From NCBI RefSeq assembly GCF_000315625.1, contig NW_005434634.1, forward strand, positions 517,646 through 581,645: a stretch of 64,000 nt of DNA, written 5' to 3'. Below, one piece after another: positions 33,734-44,723 of the stretch. This stretch comes from Guillardia theta CCMP2712 (Eukaryota > Cryptophyceae > Pyrenomonadales > Geminigeraceae). A program made the position numbers and the translations under genes. How positions within the stretch are numbered: the stretch's first letter is position 1; each line of letters begins with the position of its first letter. The notes below the pieces were generated by a model. The model had not been told where the DNA came from and made no database searches. It was given only the letters and a program-made list of their open reading frames with translations.

Positions 33734-36089
33734 ATGGAGAATTTGAATCTCAATGTCATGCGGGCGAAGGAAACATGGCAGGTAAGCTGAAGAGAGAAGA
33801 AGAGGCCTGGATGATGATGCAGAGAGATGGATGCAGATGGGAAGAGGAGCGAGACGAGGGAGAAGAAAGGGAGAGGAGGGATTGGAAAGAGAGAGGAAAG
33901 GGAGAGGAGAGGTAATCAAGTAGAAATGAGGACAAGGAGGGAGAGATGGAAGAGAAGAGGAAAGCAAAGATATGAGGTGAGGGGATAGACGGAGAGGAGA
34001 CAACTTCAATACATTCCGATTCATATCATAACCATTTCGGCATAGGAGGACTTGCAAACAGAAAGAGAGTACCTCGCCACCAAGGAGGAATTTTCCAAGA
34101 CAAAATTTGTTTATCTTGTATGTCAGCTGTCTTTCCTGTCAGTCGTTTGATTGAGATCAACAGGAGCTAGCTACCAAGAGCGAGTTTGTGAAGGAAATAC
34201 TAGCAGGCACAGAAGTCGATGCGGATACAATCGACAAAGCGGAAGAAAACTTGGCAGAGGTATGAGGAAAGAAGGATATTTGGATCTCCTTAATGGATGT
34301 CTTGCTATTGAACAGTCAAAGTCAAGCTGCAAGAAGATCAAAAACAAATGCAAAGCGATGAAAGATGAAATTAATCAAATACTAGTCCAGACTCTGCAAA
34401 AGCAAAGTGAGCTTGAAGCCAACGCAGCTGAGCTCGAGGTCGCATGGCCTTGCGTTGTTCTTGTTGATCTCACTGGGATGAAACTCGATAGGCTTTGAAG
34501 AACGGGCAGAGAGATGAGGAGAACCAGAGCTTGGAAGAGAAGGAGAAGTTGGAAGCGAAGATTACAGAAAAGCAGGTGGGGATCATGCCTCGTAGTAAGC
34601 CAGAGCTGACAGCTGTGATAGAGCGTGTTGGCCCAACAGGAGGACGACATGCGGGAGTTGGGGCAGAAGAAGCAAGAGCTCGAGATCAGAGGTTGCTTTC
34701 AACGTCAATAATGTCTTGATAACGGTCATGTAGTCCGAAACCTCGAGCAAGAAGCGGAATCTCTCGCTGCGGACGTGAAGGTCAAATATGGTATGCTTCC
34801 CTTGAACAAGATTGTTACATGTTTGTTCTAGCATTCTCCCGTCGACATCCACAACAGCCGAATCGCGTCGTGGTACAACAGTGCGAACTCGCTGCTCAAC
34901 TCGTTGAGCGGAGGTAGTCTTGCATGACCTGATCCACCTCTGTCGCTCACCCTTCCCCAGTCAAACAAGTTTCCATGCAAGAAAACGCCATCCTCATCGA
35001 GTTCGAGGTCCAGGCTTTCCATCGAAGGTTCTCCTTGCTCTTTGGCACATTGCCGTCTGAGGCTCGATCAGCGACAAGAAGCTGTACTCCATGACTGTTG
35101 TTCTCAACCCTTCTGCGACTCTCGCCTACGAGGTCAGGACTTCTTCCCCCTACATCCCTCCCAGTGTCATGACGTGTTCGTGCAGCTTCGCCTTGAACCG
35201 CCTGACATCGATGCGTCTGACCTAGAGAATGCCTACTTGATCGAGGTTCCTCGCTCCCTCCTGCTGCACCTTCACGCGCTCCTTCCTTGATTCTCTCAGT
35301 TCCCTCCCTCTTTTCCAACCCGGCATCGCTACTTCTTCGACTCATCTTTGTCCCTCCAGTGCCCCGACGGCAATCTTGCCAAGTTGTTTCAGGTTCGATC
35401 CCCGTCCGCTAGTCACCGGACTCACTCAACTACAGGAAGTGAAGAATCGGCTAGCTTGCCGACTCGCTCTGGAGAGCGAACTAGACACTCTCCGAAACAA
35501 GTTCTCGGTGCTGCCTCTCCCTGCCTCCCGCCAGCATGATGCTCTTGGCAGATTGAGATCGCAGAGGAAGGAAGCCTCCTCGTCGTCTGCGTTTCTCCTC
35601 TCGCCTCTCGGAACCTCGCCAGGTGCCCCCCCCTCCCTCCCCCTTACAGATTCTCTGCATCTCTCCCTCCCTCCTCCCATCCCCCCCCCCAACTCTCTCT
35701 CGATCCTCCCTTCTGCGTCTCTTCTTATCGCTTCCTTCAGGTCTCCGGCGAAGGCTCTCCCCAAGTGGCAGTGTGAGGTACACCAGCTGCTGGTCCCCCA
35801 CTCCCCTCACCCTCTCTCAGATAAGCATCGAGGCTGACTATCCTCGGCCGCACATCCTCCCCGAGCTCGTTCAGGTCCAGCAGGCGGTGACTCACCAACG
35901 TCTCACTCGCGCCATCAGGTGCGGTCGGGCGCCTTCGCTTCTCCCGGCATGAAGCGTGAGCGCGCCATCATGGAGGTGGTCAACCGGACGGGCCACAGGT
36001 GCCGACAAAATCTGCATGTTCCAACACTCACTTCCCGCAGAACCGTCGCTGCCATGGTCGCCGACGCCTCTGCTAGGTTGGGGCTCTGA
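33734..36089 (+). CDS. Coiled-coil protein with probable tandem RWD domains (KNL1/Spc7-like kinetochore candidate)
   Basis: About fifteen short exons join in phase. It starts with MENLNLNVMRAKETWQ (33734–33781), then after a longer intron (33782–34045) exons at 34046–34108, 34164–34259 and 34316–34438 and onward form a continuous charged coiled coil (for example LAQQEDDMRELGQKKQELEI). Near 34.85 kb comes IASWYNSANSLLNSLSGVKQ, then beta/alpha segments (NAILIEFE, KKLYSMTVVLNPSATLAYE, LRLEPPDID, NLAKLFQEVKNRL) typical of an RWD fold, and a second similar unit (IEIAEEGSLLVVCVSPLA, ISIEADYPRPH). A coiled coil before two RWDs is the C-terminal plan of KNL1/Spc7 and also of CENP-O/P. No MELT repeats are present. 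The stop at 36087–36089 converges on the DEG9-like gene (94 bp). Gene structure is well supported; the family name is tentative. Confidence 0.6.
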
Positions 36090-36183
36090 GGCTGCAGCTG
36101 ATGGAGGCGTGAGCTGTGCTTGTATAAGTGAGATAAGATTAAAGATTGAACTAGAAAGAGTAGGAGAAGAAGTGACGAGAGAA

Positions 36184-38424
36184 TCAGAGCTGCACATCCG
36201 AGGCGATGCGATGGCGCTTGAGGATGGCGGCATGACAGTTTGTTGCCTGTGCAATAGTTAGAGCAGAAATGAAACTATGTCTCACAATCGACCTGATCCT
36301 TGCGCAAGGCGATGACTCGGTTGTCCTCGAGGACGATGAGGTGAAAGTCTTTGTCACCCTGCGGCAGCCGTTAGTGCAGCAGCAGCAGGAGCAGAAGCGA
36401 GGGGTTGGCACCTTCTCGCCCTCGCGAATGAGTTGGACGAGATGCTTGAGGTTCAACACTTTGACGTCATTGCACATGAGGACCTGCCATCGACATTTTC
36501 ACACATCAACCTGCGAGCTCAAGGACATCTTGCCTGCATGTTACAGAGAGCCTCGTACCCTGCGTTTGTGCTGTCCTGCAGCACCTGGAGGACATTGAGG
36601 GAGGGAGTTACGATCTGCTCTTACCTGTGAGAGAATGACGGCCTCCTGGTCCTCGATCTGCTGCTCTCCCATGAGGGCTCGGTCGCATAGCCGACGAGGA
36701 CTTGTGTTGTACCTGCGTGCAGTCCAGTCAGGAGCCACTAGAGTCGCAGACATCTGACCAGTCATCGCCATATTCATGCAGGTAAGGCTGAGACAGCGGA
36801 GTGAAGACCAGGCCTGAAAAAAACTTATCTTGATGTAAGGGAGCAGCGAACCGACCTGCGTAGATGAAGTAGCGGGGAAGAAGATCGTACTGCTGGATGG
36901 GAACCAAATGCTTCAGAGGCTGCGCCTCAACCTTACAATTTCATCCTCAGACATCTTTCAGCACCAAGCCGGACCATACCATTATCTTCATCCTCTCTCC
37001 ATTTCGCAGAATTCCCATTTCTATCTTGTCTCCTGAACAAGACTGAGTAAAGTTGGACATCCTGCAGCCGGGACTGACCTGCAAACTTGCGAGAGAGCAC
37101 ATAGTCGAAAGAAATCCTTTCTCGATTGCGAAACACTACAGTCCCATCGTTTCCGACCACTTGGCCGTCAATTTCAAGAATCACGTCGTGCTCCTTCAAC
37201 TGCGAGGGGTTAGGATGAGCTGAATCCTTTCACAAGCTCATTCACCTTCTGAGCACTGTCAGTCAGTGGGCGAATCTTGCATATGAGCACTCCAGTCTCG
37301 TTGGTTTTCATGCCGTAAAAGGATCGTAACTGTTGTCCTCTTCACCCAAACTTGCTTGCCGGCACCAACAACGATTCACCTGAGTGTTTTCCATGGCCTG
37401 ACAGCTGATGCCGAGGGCAGGGAATCCCTGTAACGAAAACTTAGGATCCTCGAGGAAAAACTGCTGCAAGAGCAGCACCACATAGACTCCACTGTTCTTC
37501 TCCACATCTCGGAGGAAATGATTGATGATCGGAACCGGGATGATGAAGCCGATGTTTTCAGCTCCCTCCAAGCTCTGGAAAGCAACACCTACGACCTAGC
37601 GGAAGCGTATGAGAAGCATCACAGACATCAGCAACCTCAGCCTGCTGACCTCATGGTTGATCAATGCCGGCCCTCCGCTGTTTCCTGGGTTGATCGCTGC
37701 ATCGATCTGGATGGCTGGAAACCCGCAGGTCAGAGGCATCAAGCAACATGTCCCTTCGAGGATGCACACCTAGCAGTGAGGTCGCACCATGCACGTACTG
37801 CTGAGGCTCGACTCGTGAGACGACGCCGACGCTCACTGAGATGTTGTCTCCCCCCGTCGGATAGCCGACAACAGCTACTGGGTCTTGTAGCTCAGGGATG
37901 CCTCCGAACGTCAGGGGTCGAGTTCCCTCCCAGAACTCCTCGGAGTCAGTGGTCAGCAGGGCAAGATCGCACTCGTGTCCCACTGCCACCACCCTCGCAG
38001 TGTACTTGGTCGGGTCTCCGTGCTTGCGAATCATGACATGCGCCTGGTCTGCGACGCAATGTGCGTTGGTGATGATCCTTCTCCCTTCGATTATGAACCC
38101 AGACCCGGTGCTCTCCCTCTGCTGCTTGGTCTGCCATGGCATGAACCAGTTCGGACTTGCAGCTACTGTGTAGACTTTGATGATCGAGTTGAAGGTCATG
38201 GAAAGGTCCACCGAATTTCCCCATTTTGAGTGCGGCCATGATAAAGAGCGGACTCCAAGCGCGGTGCGGGAGGCCTTGGAAGGAGAAGCAGGCAACCTCG
38301 ATCCAGTAAGAGATCTGGATAGCGAAGCTGCTCTGCTTGCGGGAGGAGCAAGAATCCCCTTCAGAACCAAATTCTCTTTCTTACTCGAGACTGCACAAGA
38401 AAGAAATCTTCGCAGCATCGCCAT
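36184..38424 (-). CDS. DEG9-like serine protease (DegP/HtrA family) with PDZ domains
   Basis: Multi-exon Deg protease. The N-terminus ([14 protein letters not shown] ... RSLSWP) is basic and Ser-rich, like a mitochondrial presequence. The trypsin-like domain has the full triad: His in ITNAHCVAD, Asp in CDLALLT, Ser in NPGNSGGP (~37.66 kb, after an intron). Downstream come [27 protein letters not shown] and a first PDZ domain ([52 protein letters not shown]), then [20 protein letters not shown] and a C-terminal PDZ-like part ([13 protein letters not shown]). The order matches plant DEG9 and fungal relatives. One intron appears to use a GC donor (CAG|GCAAGA, near 36.53 kb). The location is unclear, because plant DEG9 is nuclear but this N-terminus looks mitochondrial. 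The start at 38424 has a second Met two codons on. Confidence 0.88.
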
Positions 38425-38700
38425 GGTTGATCAGCAGTGAACTTCTTGCGTTCAGTCCAAGGAGAAGGGGAGGGAGGGAGGGAGGAAGAGGTCGAGGAGG
38501 AGGAGGAGGAGGTCGAGAAGTCTCAGGACCCCTACAAACCGAACGTCTGCAGCGGCTGCATCGCCGACAGCATCGCCGAGGAGAACCAAAACGGTTGAGC
38601 GGGGATGAGGGCTACATGTCAAAACTGATCCGGAATTCCTTCTTGTGACAGAGTCTTCCCGGAGTCGATTCCTCAGCCCTCGTTCGTCCTCGTTCTCGTT

Positions 38701-38741
<41 letters not shown>

Positions 38742-38886
38742 TCTCGTGCTCGTGCTCGCCCTCGTCTCATTGTTATCCTTCACTTTGTTAGATGGCCGAC
38801 GTGCTCTGCCTCTCTCACTCGCTCTTGCTCTTGAACATCAAGTTTAGCTTTCGTTCTACACCTCGATTTTACAACATTAATATTGT
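38425..38886. other. Intergenic region with GGA and TCGTCC repeats
   Basis: Between the DEG9-like start and the 3' end of the WW-domain gene, both on the minus strand. It holds a GGA/GGTCGA purine tract (38465–38520), the hexamer repeat listed separately, and then AT-rich 3' flank of the WW gene. A short frame around 38500–38600 encodes YKPNVCSGC but lacks support as a gene. Confidence 0.45.
38679..38766. repeat. Imperfect TCGTCC-type hexanucleotide array
   Basis: About 14 tandem six-base units of the form (C/T)TCG(T/C)(T/C/G), e.g. CTCGTC, CTCGCC, TTCTCG, covering 88 bases. Likely replication-slippage minisatellite. Confidence 0.85.
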
Positions 38887-40059
38887 TTATTGCAACTCAC
38901 TGGGAATCTTCCATCGAGTTTCCTTGGTCAAAGTGTTCAAATAATATGATTTTCCTGACCTCCTTGATATCTTTCGAACCCACTCACCTTGAACATGATC
39001 GTCTGTCTTCTTTTTCGCTTGATCTTCACGCAAAGAATCTTTCGCTCCTTTCCCAGCCTTCATGCTTGGTAAAACAAGGGGAAAGATATCATCTCCAGGC
39101 TGTTGGAAGCCTTTCTCGTCCTTTCTCACATTTCGTTGAAGTTTTCTTGTCGTTTCACTTGAAAGAAACAGCTTCAATCGTTCGACAGCTGATTGTAATA
39201 CAGTCTTGATTTGATCTGAACCATTCCCTCGCCCTCCGTTTGCTGCTTCCTTACTTTCATCCGTGCCTCGCCTCAGCCTGGACTTGCAAGTCTGCGGTCG
39301 TTGTTGCACTTGACAAGTGGTATCAGCAACGCATGGAAACGAAAAGGAAGAATTACCATCTCGAGAAGTCTTGACAAACCTCTCCATCATCGCTTGCTCG
39401 TTCGATTTGCTTGAACTTGCCTGGTTTGATTGCCATTGCAGCCTGACGCGACTTCTGTGTCGCAATTTTTGCATCAGGATGGACCTTTGTCTTTCCATCT
39501 CTACATTCATCGCGTCATGGAGGGCAGCACTCTCGCGATCGTGTCTGAGGAAGACACTTTCTTCTTCTAGACCTTCACGGTCATTCAAGACGTCGCACAA
39601 AGAGTGTTGATGATGGCTAACAATCAAGTTCCTCTCCTTCTCCGGAAGGTCTGGGATGTTTCCGAGCGATGTATACAAGGCTGTTCTCAACTTTGACTTC
39701 AACAAGTGTGCCAAGTCCGACGGTATGTAGCTTTCCATCTTCACATCCGGCCTCTTGAAAGTCTGTAGCAACGAGTCCGAGGCTTTGCAAGCGTGAGATG
39801 TGATGGTATCGGCACTTGAAAGTCTTGACTCATTCCAGTTCATTCGCCGTGAAGCCTCAAACTCCCGCTCACTTGACTGGTCCATCTTGTACTTGAGATA
39901 GAGAGGCATGGCGGAGAAACTCTCCGTTGTCTTCGATGAGCTTGCATACGCCCTGGCACGAAGTCGTTTCCAAACACTTCCTTCTTCGTAGCCAGAGCTC
40001 GCAAATGTCCCACCTGGTACGACATGCAGGAGTGGTGGATCCCCACAACCCGACATCAT
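38887..40059 (-). CDS. WW-domain protein with Ser/Arg-rich coiled region
   Basis: 390 residues, single exon, starting at tandem ATGs (40059). The only recognisable domain is C-terminal: a WW domain with both tryptophans (GEWVRKISRRSGKSYYLNTL then TKETRW and a closing Pro), expected to bind Pro-rich ligands. The remainder is charged, helical (ALHDAMNVEMERQRSILMQK) and without clear homology. The family is not recognised; a C-terminal WW after a long helical region occurs in splicing, transcription and ciliary proteins (for example CEP164-type, where it is N-terminal), so no function is assigned. Divergent from the next gene with ~0.5 kb between. Confidence 0.7.
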   Translation of the reverse strand: MMSGCGDPPLLHVVPGGTFASSGYEEGSVWKRLRARAYASSSKTTESFSAMPLYLKYKMDQSSEREFEASRRMNWNESRLSSADTITSHACKASDSLLQTFKRPDVKMESYIPSDLAHLLKSKLRTALYTSLGNIPDLPEKERNLIVSHHQHSLCDVLNDREGLEEESVFLRHDRESAALHDAMNVEMERQRSILMQKLRHRSRVRLQWQSNQASSSKSNEQAMMERFVKTSRDGNSSFSFPCVADTTCQVQQRPQTCKSRLRRGTDESKEAANGGRGNGSDQIKTVLQSAVERLKLFLSSETTRKLQRNVRKDEKGFQQPGDDIFPLVLPSMKAGKGAKDSLREDQAKKKTDDHVQGEWVRKISRRSGKSYYLNTLTKETRWKIPSELQ

Positions 40060-40588
40060 ACGATCCTCCTCTTCCCCTCTCTCTCTCCGCCTTCAAGTCT
40101 ACCTCGCCCCAACCCTCGACGCCTTGCGGACGTCGCTATCATGCCATAGCCGTTGAAACTGTGAATGACTCTCCTGTACACCCACCCCACCTTCTCATAT
40201 TAAAACTACCCCACCCCTGGCATTCCCTGCACCACCCCCAATCCGTCTATCAAATTCACCCCCATGCTCTGCTTTCGGTTTTTCGAAATCGGAAATGAAG
40301 GGAACTGGCGAAAAGGAGTAGAGGCAGGGCAGAGGGCAGAGGGCAGAGGGCAGAGGGCAGAGGGCAGAGGGCATGGCAGGGAAGGATCTGAGATGTGATG
40401 AGGACAGGGGTCACGATGAAGACACAGCGATAGGAAGAGGATGACAAGAAAAATCACGACAACAAAGGAAGATGCTGGACGGGATGGTCAAGGTAGGAAA
40501 GCATACATAGGCGAGAGGCTGCAGCCGAGGAAATATGGACGGAAAGGGAGTCCCATAGCAATAGGGAGAGAACTATAACGCTCACAGA
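40060..40588. other. Divergent intergenic region with heptamer repeat
   Basis: No convincing exon. Contains CTACCCCACCCC (complement of the GGGGTGGGGTAG motif seen in other upstream regions) near 40207–40216, and the AGGGCAG array listed separately. Confidence 0.5.
40326..40374. repeat. Seven tandem AGGGCAG heptamers
   Basis: Seven consecutive 7-bp units, the last with one substitution (AGGGCAT), in the gap between divergent genes. Confidence 0.92.
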
Positions 40589-41410
40589 ATGTCCATTCTC
40601 AAAACCATCTCAGCTCATGAGTGGAAACGGCGAGTGAGAATTCTATTTCACCAATTTCAGGAAACGATCGAACTGGAGGGTAGCATGCCTGTTTTCAGGG
40701 TCGAAGTTCCATGATTAAGATTATGGCGTGCCCCGTCAAGGATCCGAGAGCGGATATCACCATGACGTTGACGAGATTTGTCAGGTTTCGCACATTCCAT
40801 GGCGGATTTTGGGTTGGCCAGCAATGGAACTACGGTCATGTTCTCGTCCTGTGTTGATGATAGATATCCTCCTGAGAACATAATCGATGGGTAATCTGTT
40901 TGAATGTGATCTCATGACTCATCTGACATGTTTCGGTCAAGGAATGACAGCACTTTCTGGATCACAACGGGGCTGTGAGTCTTGTGCTGCTCCCTGAGGA
41001 ATCGTTGACACATCGCTTTCAAGATATCCACAGCAATTTATTCTACAATTCGACGGCGATATCAAGATCGACCGTATCAAGACGATCACAACGGATGTAA
41101 GGAAACTCAAGGTCCTTCCACGTTGTGAGGGGAGCGAGGGACTCAAGTTTCTCCTTGCCAGTTGGAACGATGCACAGAGAAAGCGCCGACGAGCTTCGAG
41201 GAGATTCATCAAGTGGAGTTAGCACACAAGGGAGGAAGAGTTCAAGTCGAGTCGAGTCAGGTGCGCAGCCCTCAGCGACATGCAGGTGCTGAAGCTCTTG
41301 AGCAGATCAGTGGCAGCCCGACTGCATCCTTCTTGCGCGTCACGATTGAGAGCGGGTGGGATGACTTTGCTGCTGTGAGGCGGTTCACGATAGAAGGGAG
41401 CAAGGCTTGA
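40589..41410 (+). CDS. Hypothetical multi-exon gene, weakly supported
   Basis: Several frames with coding-like composition fit end to end across short putative introns. The ATG at 40589 gives MSILKTISAHEWKRRVRILF; then DPRADITMTLTRFVRFRTFH (near 40740), NDSTFWITTG (40945), FDGDIKIDRIKTITTDVRKL (41050) and a final segment with FLRVTIESGWDDFAAVRRFT before the stop at 41408–41410. Splice junctions are not uniquely resolved and no family is recognised. The minus strand also carries open frames here, so the orientation is a judgement. It converges on the F-box/LRR gene (111 bp). Confidence 0.35.
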
Positions 41411-41521
41411 CTTGTGCGATAAATGTTTGCCGTCCTGTCTTGTGACTGGCATCTAATGTAGATTTTGTCATTACCTCGAAGCAATGTTAGTGAAAATTTC
41501 TTGACGTTGGTCAAGTGCGAA

Positions 41522-43928
41522 TCAATAGAGGATGGTAACTGATCGGATGGCGTCAAACCGCTTCAGATCCTTCGGCTCTGCCTTGTGGAAATTTCTTCGC
41601 AAATCCACTCGACGAAGAGACTTGGATGAGGCCACTTGAATGAAGCGCAATGCACCGGCCAAGCTGATGTGTTGACACCTGACTGCATGACACGTCATCA
41701 GCTTCCCGCAGTTGTCGGCGATGGCCTCGAGCTCGTTGTCGCCTATGTTGGTGTGCGAGACGTTGAGAGTCTCGAGGGACATGCTGAACTCCGAGATGTA
41801 CTTGAGGCCTCGCGGCGTCAGAGACTCGCACCACGCCAGGTTGAGCACCTTCAGCCCCCCGCACCGGCGCACTAGCATTCGCAGTCCGATGTCGTCGAGC
41901 AGCGAGACGTAGCTCAGGTCCACGTCCTCCAGGCTGGAGCAGTAGGTTGCGATGGTCTGCACGGTCTTGGAGGAGATGTTAGGCAGCATCATGCACTTGA
42001 GACTGATCAGCTGAGGACACTCGGACGCGAGCACCACGAGCGATCGATCAGTCAGCGTCATGTTGCCACTGAGATCCAAGCTGGAGAGATTTCGAACTCT
42101 CCGGATGTTCGAAACTCCTTCATCGCTGATGTTCTCACACCCGGACACGTCCAAGGAAGACAAGAGGGCGAGAGAGTCGATGATGGCGGCAAGAACCTCG
42201 TCGGTGAGGGCTGAGTTGAGGCTCAGGTCCAGGGTCCGCAGCGACTTGGAGAAACTGATGGCTCGGAGTCCTTCTGAGGTGAGCCCGGAGCACTGCGAGA
42301 CTCCGAGCTGCCAGAGGTTTTGACAAGCGCTGGTGATCAGAATGATGGCGTCGTCTTTCAACCATGGGCAGCGATTGAGAATCAAGCTAGTGATCGTGAT
42401 GTTTCCATGCGCAACGATCGAGAACACTGTCCGGTTCGTCAACTTTGAACAGCCGGCAAAGTTGATGTACTCAAGGCTGTTTTCACAAGACCGCATGATC
42501 CGATTGGCAGACTCATCTTGTATCCTGGATCAAGCATCAGTGATCTGCACGTTGCAATGGAAGTCCGTTCTTACCGTTCACAGTCTTCAAACTCCACACA
42601 CCTGAGTTTGCCTGTGATTGTGTTTGCAAGCAGCTCGAATCCATCCTTGTCAATGTGTTTGCAGCCTGAGAGGTTGACGCTTTGAGTCTCCTCGAGCGGC
42701 GACAGTCGCAAGAAGAAGCTCAAGGCAGAAGAGGTGAGGTGCTGACAGCCCTTGAGGTTCACGTCGGTCCACGTGATGGGCAGGGAGCAGCACCTCCTCC
42801 ACGTGCGGCTGACGCACCTCACCGTCTGATAGATGAAAGCAGAGTGCAACGTAGAGAAGAGAGCTGCCAATCCCAGACAGTCCTGGTCTGACTTGAGCTC
42901 TGAGATCCTGCACAGAGGTGTTCGGTTGTCAAACAGTGAGTTGTAAGTCTCCAGCAGGGTGATAGCTAGTCGTTTGTTGCTCGTGCTGACGGATCTATCC
43001 CAGAAGACCTCAGACACTTTCAACGACATACTGTTCTGTGACATGAGGTATGTCGCTCGAGTCTCCCCGCACAGGGCCAACAAGGCGCTCAGCGACTCAT
43101 GCAGCATGCTCGCGGAGTGTCTTGCCACAACGAACTCGATCAACTTCGGAACTGCTCCGTTGCCGATGATTCTAGCGCGTAGCTGAGGGAGACGCAGCAG
43201 AGCTTTGCGATCGCTGCCGTACACCCCTCCTTCACCATCAGATAGGGGCTTGTCTCGAGGTAGTCCACCAGCATGTAGATAATCTTCCCTTCCTGCGCAT
43301 GCTCTGCGCACTCTCTGTTGGAGATGATCTGTACGAGCGCGCTCAGCGCCCGTTGCCTGACTGAGTGAGAGACTATGTTGAGCATCCTCAGCAGATGCAA
43401 GATGCAAGTTCGCGATTCAGGAATGGCTGGGATAACCGCCAGCACGGCTGCGCCTGCCCCTCGGACCTCGAGGTCGTCATCCTGAAGCATTCGCTCTATC
43501 TTGAACAGCAGAGCCTTGCATTCTAAAACCTTCTTGCTGTATCCCAGCTCAACCACTGACACAAGAATGTCGCTGCTAAGTATCCTTGTTGTTGAACACG
43601 TCTCTCCCAGCAAGGTCACGAAACGAGTCAGCCCGTTCATGGCTATCAGAGCTTGACACACTTGCTTCGCATCGAAGTCGGACGCGGAGGACAGCAGGTC
43701 AGCAATATCCTTGAGTGCAGCAGTCCTCTTGCTTCCTCCGAAGGTGATCAACTCGAACAGTGAGGAAAGAAAGCCTTCAATCTCATCCGCCTTGTTCTCC
43801 GCCGCCCGGAGACTCGGCTGCGGGACCAATTGTACGACAGTGTTAAGATTCCAGTTTCCATGAGACGGGCGGAGAGGATGAGGAGTAGGTCTCCCGATAG
43901 ACGAGCTCGCCGTCCTCCTCTTGTTCAT
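41522..43928 (-). CDS. Armadillo–F-box-like–leucine-rich repeat protein
   Basis: The ATG at 43928 begins ~250 residues of armadillo-type helical repeats (AALKDIADLLSSASDFDAKQ, ARIIGNGAVPKLIEFVV). An F-box-like segment follows (LGLAALFSTLHSAF ... VRCVSRTWRRCC; ~42.8 kb). Then come about twelve cysteine-containing LRRs of the FBXL/AMN1 type (SLDVSGCENISDEGVSNI, TLDLSLNSALTDEVLAAI). Such proteins are usually substrate receptors of SCF ubiquitin ligases. An intron at 42526–42574 (49 nt) is clear. Near 43.15–43.2 kb the frame must change inside an armadillo repeat; a 53-nt GT–AG intron restores it but removes helix KEGCTAAIAKLC, so a frameshift is an alternative. Plant ARABIDILLO proteins have the same modules in the order F-box, LRR, Arm. 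Confidence 0.8.
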
Positions 43929-44723
43929 CCCTACCTTCTCCCGGCCTTGTTCACCTCGTCCTCCCGAGTCCCGGAGTCCTTTCCCTTCAATGTGCCAGTT
44001 CTAGTATCTCGTCCCCGGAGTCCTTTCCCTTGTTCACCTCGTCCTCTTCCTCTTCAATCCAGGGCCTCCTCCTCCACTGCCCCTCTTCACCTTCTCCTCT
44101 TCCTCTTCATCTCCCGGCCCTCCTGCCATGTCGGCGCTCACAGTCAGTCACGGCGCGGGTCTGGCGATGAGTTCGGTTCACGGTTACTGACTCAGCCGGC
44201 CCTCTTCCCCGCTCTGTCCTCCGTAGGAACGTACCTGTACAGGTACCTGTACCCCACCCAACTTCTTGTTGCACCCCAACTTAAGAGGCCCCTACCCCAT
44301 GCTTAATCTGAATTGTCTCGATTGAAGGTGGGGGTACTTATGGTATGTTAGATAACCCCCACCCCTCAAAGCGGGAGGCCGCATCGGTGTGAGGGATAAA
44401 AGAATGAACAGGGGGAGCAGCAGAGGAAGGCAAGTAGCGCAGAGAAGAGGAGAATAGCACAAGATAGGTAGGAGAGGAGAGTAGGAGGGGAGAGGAGAGT
44501 AGATCGAAGATGAGGGCCAGGGTAAGTGTAGCTCAAACAACATGGAAACAAGGGAGTAGGGAACAGGTATGACCTAGTGGCTGTGACCTCAGGAAAGGAA
44601 CGATTGGATTTTCCCTTATGACATGAATGTCGAATGCGGAGAGGCTGAATTGAAACCAGAGCGATGTGTTGATCTTTCCCCGTCGTCTTACCTCTTGGCT
44701 TGTTGCAGGGAGGTTTCACCACT
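43929..44723. other. Divergent intergenic region, F-box/LRR gene / P5CS
   Basis: Left part is TCC/CTC-rich (43960–44130). The middle has GTACCTGTACAGGTACCTGTACC (palindromic GTAC/CAGG units, ~44232–44254) and G-rich motif GTGGGGGTACTTA (44329–44340). Right part is purine-rich then AT-balanced. No exon is supported, although an upstream 5' untranslated exon of P5CS is possible because a TTGCAG acceptor-like site lies just before its ATG. Confidence 0.5.

Noticed and set aside
40326-40374. CRISPR-like array
   Set aside because: Uniform 7-bp tandem units without spacers; simple slippage repeat in a eukaryotic genome.
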